Assembly: GCA_947253405.1 (NCBI GenBank)
Contig: CAMXZF010000011.1
Coordinates: 1-14,138, forward strand
Direction of reading: 5' to 3'
Origin: an uncultured Candidatus Saccharibacteria bacterium
Lineage (GTDB): Bacteria > Patescibacteriota > Saccharimonadia > Saccharimonadales > Saccharimonadaceae
Length of the DNA stretch: 14,138 nt
Made by a program: the position numbers and the translations under genes. The notes under the pieces were generated by a model that worked only from the letters and a program-made list of their open reading frames with translations, did not search any database and had not been told where the DNA came from. Below, piece by piece: positions 7,681 through 13,653 of the stretch. Numbering within the stretch: the first letter of the stretch is position 1; every line of letters begins with the position of its first letter.

Positions 7681-9237
7681 ATGCGATGCGCTAACGATCT
7701 AGCGAAGTCGTTCGCTAAAGAATTAGAAGCGGTTAACCTCAAATACAAAGCAACGGACTTAGTAGCCGACGCTGATACTCTGCACGTTGAATCGACTGGG
7801 GCTAGTATTAGCGAACTTTATGAAAGTATCCGTAATGCTAGTCAAAATGCCGAAGAAGATCTATTGTTAATGCACGCAATTTTGCGTTTTTTAGAGCGCT
7901 CTTTTTTAAAGCCAAGCACAAAATTACTTAATAAGTCTGGTGAGAATCTTATAATTGATCTAACTCTAGCAGGTTATCTAAAAAATGACTCTATAACTTT
8001 TGCTCAGATTGATCATATTACTAATTTAATAATTGAAAGTAACAAGCTTAGAGTTAATCTTAAAAAGAAATATCCAACTAAACAAATAAAGCGCTGGGTG
8101 ATTAGACCTCTAGCCTCAGCTATTGAATCTAGCTTAGTTGATCATCAGCGCAAACAAGTGCTGGCCAATCTAGCCTATAATTACTTCTTAAAGGCTATTG
8201 ATATTAAGCGATTATCCGAGGAAAAACCTAGCACCTATGAAGCTACACTTTATGTAGCAATTGAACAAGTGCTATTAAAAAACGACCCCGCCTTTACGCG
8301 GTTAAATTTAATTAATCGATACAAAATTTCTAAGACAAACACTACTCAATATGCTGAATTTAACCAAGAAATAGACAGCCTATTTGCCTCAGATCTATTA
8401 AAACAGCTAAACCACATAGTCGATCGCAATGGCGCGCCGTTTCGCATTTTACTTCACGCCATTAAAAATGATAGTGACCTTAGTAGCCATATCAAAACTG
8501 AAAAAGCACTTATTGAAGTATTCGACGCCTCTATAAAAGCTAGTTATTTAAAAATCAATAAAGATATTAACCGTGGCATTGTACGCAGTGTTGTATTCCT
8601 AATTATTACAAAATTTTTAGCCGGTATAGCTATGGAAGTCCCATACGACTTGATGGTGCACGGCGCAGTTATGTGGTTGCCACTAACTGTAAACTTAGCC
8701 TTACCGCCTTTGTATATGGTGTTACTACGCTTAACCTTAATCATGCCTGACGCCAAAAACACTAAGGCTTTAACCAGGGAAATTAGTCGCATTTTATATA
8801 AAGAAATGCCAAAAAAGCCTTTTCTTGGCCCATCGAAACGAAAATTCAGCTACACCTACAACATTCTTTACGCCCTTATGGTTGTCGGAGTGTTTGTCGG
8901 TGTGAGCTATCTTTTGATTAATCTAGCGCAATTTGAATGGATTCATCTAGCAATATTCTTTGTCTTTATTAGCACTGCTAGCTTCTTAGGCTTCCGCTTA
9001 AGTCGAGCAATTCGCTCTATCGAGGTTGGCAACGAGGCGCAAACTTCAATGACCGTTCTGCGTGATTTTCTATATATGCCTTTCGTGGTGGTTGGTAGAC
9101 ATATCACTGAAACTTATTCCAAACTTAATATAGTATCGCGCTTTTTGGATATATTTGTCGAGCTACCACTAAAACATCTACTTAGCTTTATCAGGCAGTG
9201 GGGGGTGTTTATGAGTGAGAAAAAGGACGAACTTTAA
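7681..9237 (+). CDS. Polytopic membrane protein of unknown function
   Basis: A 518-residue protein I do not recognise. The first 290 residues are soluble, charged and largely helical by pattern. Membrane helices are predicted at about 300-320, 329-354, 392-413 and 418-440, and the C-terminal 60 residues (461-518) contain further hydrophobic helical stretches. No catalytic motif stands out. The start is uncertain: there is no ribosome site before ATG 7681. The frame stays open back to a TAA at 7648-7650 and would add KIVVYID, but it offers no ATG, GTG or TTG there. A non-standard ATT start (7675) or a leaderless mRNA from TAGTAT (7667-7672) is possible. It follows the DUF4367-like gene by 20 bases and precedes the histidine kinase gene by 47. 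Confidence 0.75.
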   Translation: MRCANDLAKSFAKELEAVNLKYKATDLVADADTLHVESTGASISELYESIRNASQNAEEDLLLMHAILRFLERSFLKPSTKLLNKSGENLIIDLTLAGYLKNDSITFAQIDHITNLIIESNKLRVNLKKKYPTKQIKRWVIRPLASAIESSLVDHQRKQVLANLAYNYFLKAIDIKRLSEEKPSTYEATLYVAIEQVLLKNDPAFTRLNLINRYKISKTNTTQYAEFNQEIDSLFASDLLKQLNHIVDRNGAPFRILLHAIKNDSDLSSHIKTEKALIEVFDASIKASYLKINKDINRGIVRSVVFLIITKFLAGIAMEVPYDLMVHGAVMWLPLTVNLALPPLYMVLLRLTLIMPDAKNTKALTREISRILYKEMPKKPFLGPSKRKFSYTYNILYALMVVGVFVGVSYLLINLAQFEWIHLAIFFVFISTASFLGFRLSRAIRSIEVGNEAQTSMTVLRDFLYMPFVVVGRHITETYSKLNIVSRFLDIFVELPLKHLLSFIRQWGVFMSEKKDEL

Positions 9238-9271
9238 CCTCGTTGAGACCATCAAACTATAAACCTTGTGA

Positions 9272-9277
9272 TAAAAT
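9272..9277 (+). promoter_or_regulatory. Possible -10 box giving a leaderless histidine kinase mRNA
   Basis: TAAAAT ends seven bases before ATG 9285, so transcription would begin at the A of the start codon. No clear -35 is seen. With no ribosome site ahead of the ATG, leaderless translation fits, but cotranscription with the upstream gene is also possible. Confidence 0.35.
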
Positions 9278-9284
9278 AGCAACT

Positions 9285-10388
9285 ATGAATAGCGCCGATA
9301 GCGTTGACCCTAAGAAAGTCCAAGATAGACGACTTAGCTTAATAATAAATAATCTAATTATGGGGTTAATTAGTGTAGATAATGACTGCAAGATTGGATT
9401 AAACAATTCATCGGCACTTAATATGCTAAACACTAACACTAATCTAGAAGGTCGCAAGATTGGCGATGTCTTAAACCTTAAATATACCGATGGCAGAAAA
9501 GTTAATATCGAAGATTTAATAAAGCAAAATCGCCGTATTGAGCGTGATGACATTATCTTATCAGCCGACAAGCAACCTGATATTAACCTGCGACTATCTA
9601 TTTTACCGGTACAAAGTCAATATAGCGACCTTAATATCGGTGGCACCATTATAATGATGCGAGACATCACCAAAGAAAAAACTTTAAACGAAGAGCGTGA
9701 TGAATTTATAAGTGTAGTTAGTCACGAACTACGCACACCGGTAGCAATTATAGAGGCCTCGATCTCTAACTTACAGTTTTTGCTAGCTAAAGACACCGAC
9801 AAAGACACACTTGGCAGTAACCTAGATTTAGCTCACAAGCAGATTTTATATTTAGGTCAAATGGTTAACGATCTTTCCACCCTAAGCCGAGCTGATCGCA
9901 ATTTATACATGGACGATGAGTATATCAACATTACTGATTTTATTAAAAATATGAAAGCTAAATATCTAGCTGACGCCGATAGTAAGCATATTAAACTAAT
10001 AGCCACCACCAAAGTCAATCAGCACGACCAAGTATTAATTCCTAATATGGTTATAGAAGAAATCATGCAAAACCTAATCTCGAACGCTATTAAATACACC
10101 CCCGACAACGGCACTGTTAGTATTGGTGCCGACTATCTAGGCGAAACTAAAAAACGCGTTATATTTTATGTTAAAGATACTGGCATCGGCATCTCTAAAT
10201 CTGATCAAGCCCATATATTTGAAAAGTTTTGGCGCAGCGAAGACTATCGCACCCGAAAGACATCTGGTACTGGCCTAGGTTTGCACGTAGTTGATCAGCT
10301 AGCTAAAAAAGCTAACCTAACCATCAATGTTGATAGCGAATTTGGCAAGGGTTCTAAATTTAGCTTTACTTTACCAGTGGCAAGCTAA
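9285..10388 (+). CDS. Soluble PAS-domain sensor histidine kinase
   Basis: A 367-residue two-component kinase. A PAS domain covers roughly residues 15-125. A HisKA H-box follows with His147 (SVVSHELRTPVAII). The HATPase domain has N-box Asn267 (NLISNAIKYTP), G1 (DTGIGIS, 298-304), an F-box-like FEKFW and G2 (SGTGLGLHVV). No membrane segment is present, so the sensor should be cytoplasmic and read an internal signal. All catalytic motifs look intact. No response regulator gene lies next to it in this window, making it an orphan by position. I chose ATG 9285 over the in-frame TTG at 9243, because the added 14 residues (RPSNYKPCDK...) look non-coding and the TTG has no ribosome site. The gene converges with the small membrane protein gene 25 bases away. 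Confidence 0.92.
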   Translation: MNSADSVDPKKVQDRRLSLIINNLIMGLISVDNDCKIGLNNSSALNMLNTNTNLEGRKIGDVLNLKYTDGRKVNIEDLIKQNRRIERDDIILSADKQPDINLRLSILPVQSQYSDLNIGGTIIMMRDITKEKTLNEERDEFISVVSHELRTPVAIIEASISNLQFLLAKDTDKDTLGSNLDLAHKQILYLGQMVNDLSTLSRADRNLYMDDEYINITDFIKNMKAKYLADADSKHIKLIATTKVNQHDQVLIPNMVIEEIMQNLISNAIKYTPDNGTVSIGADYLGETKKRVIFYVKDTGIGISKSDQAHIFEKFWRSEDYRTRKTSGTGLGLHVVDQLAKKANLTINVDSEFGKGSKFSFTLPVAS

Positions 10389-10413
10389 AGCTAAAAAGCT
10401 GATCTATTAAATT

Positions 10414-10659
10414 TTAATTCTTAATCAAAGCGCCAAAAATAACGTGAGCGATAAAGTCTAGTAATAAGGTGTGCAGATTAAACACCATTAATATACCCAC
10501 AGAGGTAACAATAATGCCAGCGAGGCGGAATTTATTATAGGTGGCTAAGCCGGCGCCGAAGTTATCGGACGCTTGTTTAAAAAAGCGCGTTAACGCCAGA
10601 CCGGCTAAAGTTACAATGATACCAATGATAAACCATTTTAGGCTAAAACTATATTCCAT
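10414..10659 (-). CDS. Small two-helix membrane protein, unknown
   Basis: An 81-residue hydrophobic protein with two predicted helices (about 8-26 and 46-70) joined by a short polar loop containing TRFFKQASDNFG. I do not recognise the family. A GTG at 10680 would add seven residues, but it lies upstream of the promoter's -10 box (10671-10676), so the ATG at 10659 is the better start. AAAGAG lies just before it as a modest ribosome site. It is transcribed divergently from secE and converges with the kinase gene. Confidence 0.7.
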   Translation of the reverse strand: MEYSFSLKWFIIGIIVTLAGLALTRFFKQASDNFGAGLATYNKFRLAGIIVTSVGILMVFNLHTLLLDFIAHVIFGALIKN

Positions 10660-10670
10660 AAGCTCTTTAC

Positions 10671-10679
10671 ATTGTAGCA
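10671..10679 (-). promoter_or_regulatory. Extended -10 promoter of the small membrane protein gene
   Basis: On the minus strand the sequence reads TGCTACAAT, an extended -10 one base off consensus. TTACTA lies 17 bases further upstream as a weak -35. It predicts a start near 10664 and excludes the GTG at 10680 as initiator. Confidence 0.6.
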
Positions 10680-10702
10680 CGATCCGGAATAATTAGTAAA
10701 AG

Positions 10703-10732
10703 TTGACCGTCATTATTGACTAGTGTTATAAT
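10703..10732 (+). promoter_or_regulatory. Promoter of secE-nusG
   Basis: TTGACC (10703-10708), an 18-bp spacer and a consensus TATAAT (10727-10732) with extended TG at 10724-10725. It is the strongest-looking promoter in the window. Predicted start is near 10739. Confidence 0.8.
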
Positions 10733-10742
10733 TAACCTTGAC

Positions 10743-10760
10743 AGCTTGGCTATACAAGCT
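10743..10760 (+). other. Hairpin at the 5' end of the secE leader
   Basis: AGCTTG (10743-10748) and CAAGCT (10755-10760) form a 6-bp stem with a six-base loop, starting about four bases into the predicted mRNA, and ATTTTTA follows. It could stabilise the transcript's 5' end or act as a weak attenuator. The stem is short and the role is a guess. Confidence 0.35.
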
Positions 10761-10786
10761 ATTTTTAATATATAGGAGAGTGAAGC

Positions 10787-11230
10787 GTGGCAAAGAGTAG
10801 TAAAAAAACTGTAGTGCGTCGCATAAAAGCTGGTTCAACCGATAAACCTACTGCCAAGCCAGCTTCAAGTAGGGCGACCGATAAAGCGGTTAATAAAACC
10901 GTTAAAAAGGTAGTAACTAACAAGGCAAGACAGTCTAAATCTGACCAGGCCGAACTTAGCTTTAAGACTTTATTCAATAAAAATAAAAAAGAGCAAGCAA
11001 AAGTTGAACTAAAACCTAGTAAAAAACCTGTTTGGGTATTAGTACCTTTTGTCGCTATAGGCAATTATTTTAAACAAAGCTGGATAGAGTTAAAAAAAGT
11101 CAAGTGGCCCAACCGAAGAGCTACCTGGACTATGACTTTAGCTGTCATATTATTCAGCCTATTTATTGGTGGATTTACTTTATTATTTGACGGCGCGTCA
11201 CAATGGTTAATAGAGGAGGTAATAATATAA
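10787..11230 (+). CDS. secE: Preprotein translocase subunit SecE
   Basis: SecE is the essential clamp subunit of the SecYEG protein channel in the plasma membrane. The diagnostic part is residues 90-147: the amphipathic stretch SWIELKKVKWPNR (98-110, with the hallmark VxWP) and one membrane helix at about 115-134. The length is 147 residues, against about 60 in short bacterial SecE proteins. The excess is an N-terminal Lys/Ala/Thr-rich tail (1-80) that looks disordered and would be cytoplasmic. The GTG start is supported by AGGAG at 10774-10778, eight bases upstream. The stop TAA shares its last base with the nusG ATG, which indicates translational coupling. Confidence 0.95.
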   Translation: MAKSSKKTVVRRIKAGSTDKPTAKPASSRATDKAVNKTVKKVVTNKARQSKSDQAELSFKTLFNKNKKEQAKVELKPSKKPVWVLVPFVAIGNYFKQSWIELKKVKWPNRRATWTMTLAVILFSLFIGGFTLLFDGASQWLIEEVII

Positions 11231-11781
11231 TGGCAAAAGCTAAACGCTACGACGATCGTCGTGCCTGGTATGCTATACATACCTATTCTGGCTACGAAGA
11301 GCAGGTTGCTGAACAAATCAAACAAAGAATCGCTGGTGTTGATATGGCCGACAAAATTTTTAACGTTTTAGTGCCAAAAGAAAAAATGATCGTTATTAAA
11401 AACGGCAAGCGCAAAGTCGTTGATCAAAAGATATTCCAAGGTTATGTTTTAGTAGAAATGAAACTTAGCGAGGAAACCTGGTTTATTATTCGCAACACAC
11501 CCGGAGTAACTGGTTTTGTAGGTGCAGGTACTAGTCCAACACCAGTTAGTGAAAAGGAAATTAATAAAATCAAAAAGCGCATGGGGGTAAACGAGCCCAA
11601 ACACAATATTGAGTTCCAAATCGGTGAAGTCGTCAATATTGTCGACGGACCATTTAAGGGCTTTGAGGGTAGTGTATCTGAAATTGACTCTGTCAAGGGT
11701 AAGATTAAAGTTCTAGTCAGCATGTTTGGCCGTGACACCTCGATAGAACTAGACGTTTTACAGGCCAAAAAATTATCCTAA
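11230..11781 (+). CDS. nusG: Transcription elongation/antitermination factor NusG
   Basis: A 183-residue NusG, which binds RNA polymerase and affects elongation, Rho-dependent termination and coupling to the ribosome. The NGN domain (11-115) shows AWYAIHTYSGYE, KIFQGYVLVEM and NTPGVTGFVG. The KOW domain (130-183) shows VDGPFKGFEGSVSEID and VLVSMFGRDTSIELD. The start at 11230 is chosen over the in-frame ATG at 11203 because AGGAGG (11214-11219) sits ten bases upstream and the ATG overlaps the secE stop by one base. The extra N-terminal MVNRGGNNI would be non-homologous. No terminator is seen after the gene, but rplK has a separate promoter. Confidence 0.97.
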   Translation: MAKAKRYDDRRAWYAIHTYSGYEEQVAEQIKQRIAGVDMADKIFNVLVPKEKMIVIKNGKRKVVDQKIFQGYVLVEMKLSEETWFIIRNTPGVTGFVGAGTSPTPVSEKEINKIKKRMGVNEPKHNIEFQIGEVVNIVDGPFKGFEGSVSEIDSVKGKIKVLVSMFGRDTSIELDVLQAKKLS

Positions 11782-11850
11782 CTTAATATCGCAAAATAAT
11801 TGTCCCGGTCTTTAAATCTTAATCCTTTAAAGCTGGAATTATCTTTAAGC

Positions 11851-11879
11851 TTGAACACACCACTTAAAAGTGGTAATAT
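11851..11879 (+). promoter_or_regulatory. Promoter of rplK
   Basis: TTGAAC (11851-11856), a 17-bp spacer and TAATAT (11874-11879) with extended TG at 11871-11872. Predicted start is near 11886, leaving a leader of about 49 bases with a small ACTAAT/ATTAGT hairpin (11893-11908). Confidence 0.7.
11859..11874. promoter_or_regulatory. Perfect palindrome inside the rplK promoter spacer
   Basis: ACCACTTAAAAGTGGT has 7-base arms around AA. It fills the space between the -35 and -10 boxes, and its last base is the first base of the -10. A protein bound here would block RNA polymerase. No regulator is known, and the DNA is double-stranded at this point, upstream of the transcript. Confidence 0.4.
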
Positions 11880-11934
11880 AACATAGTTACGCACTAATAA
11901 AAATTAGTTTATAAAAGGAAGAATCTAAATAATT

Positions 11935-12363
11935 ATGGCAAAGCAAAAAGTAATTGGCAATCTCAAATTACGTATACCAGCCGGACGAGCAACTGCCGGC
12001 CCCCCAGTCGGCTCAACTTTGGGTCAGTGGGGCTTAAATATGATGGACTTTATTAACCCATTTAACGAAAAGACTAAAGACATGATGGGTAAAGATGTCA
12101 TTGTGCATATTCAAGTTTACGAAGGTCGCAAATTTACCTGGAACTGCTTAGGCCAGCCAGTTGACGACTTAATTCGCGAAGCAGCCGGTATTAAAAAAGG
12201 TTCTGGCAAACCACATACCGATAAAGTTGGTAAAATCACTAAAGACCAAGCTCGCGCTATTGCAGAAAAAAAGATGGAGCTACTAAACGCTAACGATGTC
12301 GAAGCCGCCACCAAAATAGTCGCTGGTACAGCTCGCTCTATGGGCGTTACTGTTGAAGACTAA
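11935..12363 (+). CDS. rplK: 50S ribosomal protein L11
   Basis: Ribosomal protein L11 (142 residues, normal length) binds 23S rRNA at the GTPase-associated centre where elongation factors act. The N-terminal domain has KLRIPAGRATAGPPVGSTLGQWGLN. The C-terminal RNA-binding domain includes GKITKDQARAIAEKKMELLNA and ends GTARSMGVTVED. Two positions in the proline loop differ from the common form NPSPPVGPALGQ: Ala21 and Ser27 stand where many bacteria have Pro, and Trp32 follows the GQ. AGGAAG (11916-11921) lies 13 bases before the ATG, a long spacing. The gene has its own promoter and a strong terminator after its stop, so it is probably transcribed largely alone. Confidence 0.97.
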   Translation: MAKQKVIGNLKLRIPAGRATAGPPVGSTLGQWGLNMMDFINPFNEKTKDMMGKDVIVHIQVYEGRKFTWNCLGQPVDDLIREAAGIKKGSGKPHTDKVGKITKDQARAIAEKKMELLNANDVEAATKIVAGTARSMGVTVED

Positions 12364-12377
12364 ACTTTATAATAACT

Positions 12378-12415
12378 AAAAATTACCCCAGCCCTTGAAA
12401 GGTGGGGTAATTTTT
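12378..12415 (+). terminator. Strong intrinsic terminator after rplK
   Basis: A perfect 13-bp stem (12378-12390 with 12403-12415, core TACCCCA/TGGGGTA) with a 12-base loop ends in five T. In most bacteria rplK and rplA are read through together; here this hairpin separates them. Its loop contains the -35 box of the rplA promoter. Confidence 0.9.
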
Positions 12416-12423
12416 GCTAATAT
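12395..12423 (+). promoter_or_regulatory. Promoter of rplA embedded in the rplK terminator
   Basis: TTGAAA (12395-12400) lies in the terminator loop. The 17-bp spacer is mostly the terminator's right arm, and TAATAT (12418-12423) follows with extended TG at 12415-12416. Predicted start is near 12430, about 12 bases ahead of the L1-type leader element. Confidence 0.65.
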
Positions 12424-12441
12424 TTTATCTAGTAAGTTAAG

Positions 12442-12471
12442 CGTGGGAGACTAAAAGTCGCTAGCACCACG
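12442..12471 (+). promoter_or_regulatory. L1 autoregulatory mRNA element (L1-binding site mimic)
   Basis: CGTGG (12442-12446) pairs with CCACG (12467-12471). A second stem GACT/AGTC (12449-12452, 12456-12459) lies inside, with GA on one side and GCTAGCA on the other. This GTGGGAG...CTAG-ACCAC layout mimics the L1-binding site of 23S rRNA and matches the mRNA site by which free L1 represses its own operon in many bacteria. The ribosome site AAGGAG (12473-12478) begins two bases after the structure, so L1 binding should block initiation. The element sits before rplA rather than before rplK. Confidence 0.75.
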
Positions 12472-12482
12472 AAAGGAGCATT

Positions 12483-13433
12483 ATGTCAAAAGATGATATT
12501 AAAGCTACTGATACTGACTTAGATAATTCTAATAGTACAGATAGCCCAGTTAAACCAGATAGTAGCACCGAAACTGTAGACACGGAAAAGCAGCATTTTG
12601 CTAAGGCTGGTAAGCGCAGTGAAAAATCAGTGCGTGAAGCTAAAGAAGAAAGTGATCGTCAGGCTCGCAAAGCAGCAAATGACACTACACCACAAGATGG
12701 TGCTGAAGCTGTTATGCCGAAAGGGCCAGCACCAAAAACACGCCCCATGGCCGAGCGTAAGGGTAAAAAATATAAAGCTGCTTATAAAAAAGTTGAAAAA
12801 AATAAAGTTTACAGCCTAGAGGAGGCTATCAAATTAGCCGCCGAAACTACTACCACTAAATTTGATAGCACAGTTGAAATCCATGTTAAATTGGGCGTTG
12901 ATCCAAAGCAGGCTGATCAAAACATTCGCTCAACTGTTAGCTTACCACACGGCACCGGTAAATCTATCCGTGTTGCCGCTATGGTTCCAGCCGATGCCGT
13001 TGAAGCCGCTAAGGAAGCGGGCGCCGATATTGCCGGTGTAGCTGAAATTGTAAAGATGCTAGAAAAAGAGCAGTTAGACTTTGACGTTCTAGTAGCAACA
13101 CCCGATAACATGGCTAAGCTAGGAAAGTTTGCTCGATTATTAGGCCCCCGTGGCTTGATGCCTAATCCAAAGGCTGGCACAGTTAGTGCTAATCCCACCA
13201 AAGCCGTTAAGGATGCTAAATCCGGTAAAGTTGAATATCGTGTTGACAAACAGGGGATTGTTCACCTTGGCATAGGTAAAGTATCCTTTGGCGATAAAAA
13301 ACTATTAGCTAATACCAATGTCTTTGTCTCTAGTTTAAGATCAGTCAAACCTAGCACTCTAAAGGGCGCCTACATTCAGTCAGCAACTATTACCACTACT
13401 ATGGGACCGGGAATTAAAGTAACTTTAGAATAA
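12483..13433 (+). CDS. rplA: 50S ribosomal protein L1 with long N-terminal extension
   Basis: Ribosomal protein L1 forms the L1 stalk, which moves E-site tRNA, and also acts as a translational repressor. The core spans about 94-316 and shows KKYKAAYKKV at its start, the signature GPRGLMPNPKAGTV (221-234), VEYRVDKQGIVHLGIGKVSF and TTTMGPGIKV at the end. The core has the usual length of about 225 residues. The first 90 or so are extra: an acidic, Ser/Thr/Asp-rich part (1-37) followed by a mixed-charge part, both looking disordered. The ATG is four bases after AAGGAG, which adjoins the L1-type leader hairpin. A terminator follows 22 bases after the stop. Confidence 0.97.
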   Translation: MSKDDIKATDTDLDNSNSTDSPVKPDSSTETVDTEKQHFAKAGKRSEKSVREAKEESDRQARKAANDTTPQDGAEAVMPKGPAPKTRPMAERKGKKYKAAYKKVEKNKVYSLEEAIKLAAETTTTKFDSTVEIHVKLGVDPKQADQNIRSTVSLPHGTGKSIRVAAMVPADAVEAAKEAGADIAGVAEIVKMLEKEQLDFDVLVATPDNMAKLGKFARLLGPRGLMPNPKAGTVSANPTKAVKDAKSGKVEYRVDKQGIVHLGIGKVSFGDKKLLANTNVFVSSLRSVKPSTLKGAYIQSATITTTMGPGIKVTLE

Positions 13434-13454
13434 ATAGCAAACTTTAAGTTAATT

Positions 13455-13489
13455 ATACTGGCCGTTTTATCTAAATGGCCAGTATTTTT
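13455..13489 (+). terminator. Terminator of rplA
   Basis: The stem 13455-13467 with 13473-13485 (13 pairs, one a G-T wobble, core ACTGGCC/GGCCAGT) has a five-base loop and ends in five T. Confidence 0.9.
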
Positions 13490-13499
13490 GTTGTAATAT

Positions 13500-13515
13500 A
13501 CTCTATATATAGAGT
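13500..13515. promoter_or_regulatory. NrdR-box-like palindrome upstream of nrdH
   Basis: ACTCTATATATAGAGT is a perfect 16-bp palindrome matching 14 of 16 positions of the known NrdR consensus acaCwAtATaTwGtgt. NrdR is the ATP-cone repressor of ribonucleotide reductase genes. The site lies just upstream of the nrdH promoter. A weaker second site (13533-13548) starts 33 bases later and overlaps the -10. NrdR boxes usually occur as such pairs. Confidence 0.6.
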
Positions 13516-13522
13516 TATCCAC

Positions 13523-13551
13523 TTTAACATAGGCGCTATATATGCTATTAT
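13523..13551 (+). promoter_or_regulatory. Promoter of nrdH
   Basis: TTTAAC (13523-13528), a 17-bp spacer and TATTAT (13546-13551) with extended TG at 13543-13544. Predicted start is about 13557, leaving a leader of about 95 bases before nrdH. Confidence 0.6.
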
Positions 13552-13556
13552 AGTTT

Positions 13557-13631
13557 ATGTCGAGAGAGACAAAAATTTATAAACAGCGCCTTTTATTAGG
13601 TCTATTTATTGTTTTGTCTAATCAGGGGTAA
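13557..13631 (+). CDS. Possible 24-residue leader peptide before nrdH
   Basis: ATG 13557 lies five bases after the -10 box, so it would be at or near the 5' end of the mRNA (leaderless). The frame encodes 24 residues: a basic start (MSRETKIYKQR) and a hydrophobic end (LLLGLFIVLSNQG), stopping 11 bases before the nrdH ribosome site. It might couple translation or encode a tiny membrane peptide. A frame of this length can arise by chance, so this is speculative. Confidence 0.25.
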   Translation: MSRETKIYKQRLLLGLFIVLSNQG

Positions 13632-13653
13632 TTATAATATTAGGAGGGTAATT

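Noticed and set aside
9243..9284. TTG start for the histidine kinase
   Set aside because: No ribosome site, the added residues look non-coding, and a -10 box lies within the stretch.
11203..11229. Upstream ATG for NusG
   Set aside because: The extra residues lie inside secE, are unlike any NusG N-terminus, and would place the strong AGGAGG site inside the gene.
11810..11848. Three CTTTAA repeats between nusG and rplK, and a CTTTAAA/TTTAAAG hairpin, as a nusG terminator
   Set aside because: The stem is all weak pairs apart from one, has a nine-base loop and no T-run. Such short AT words recur by chance.
13515..13523. DnaA-box-like TTATCCACT, hinting at an origin
   Set aside because: One mismatch, a single copy, and no dnaA, dnaN or AT-rich unwinding repeats nearby. 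It falls inside the nrdH promoter region.
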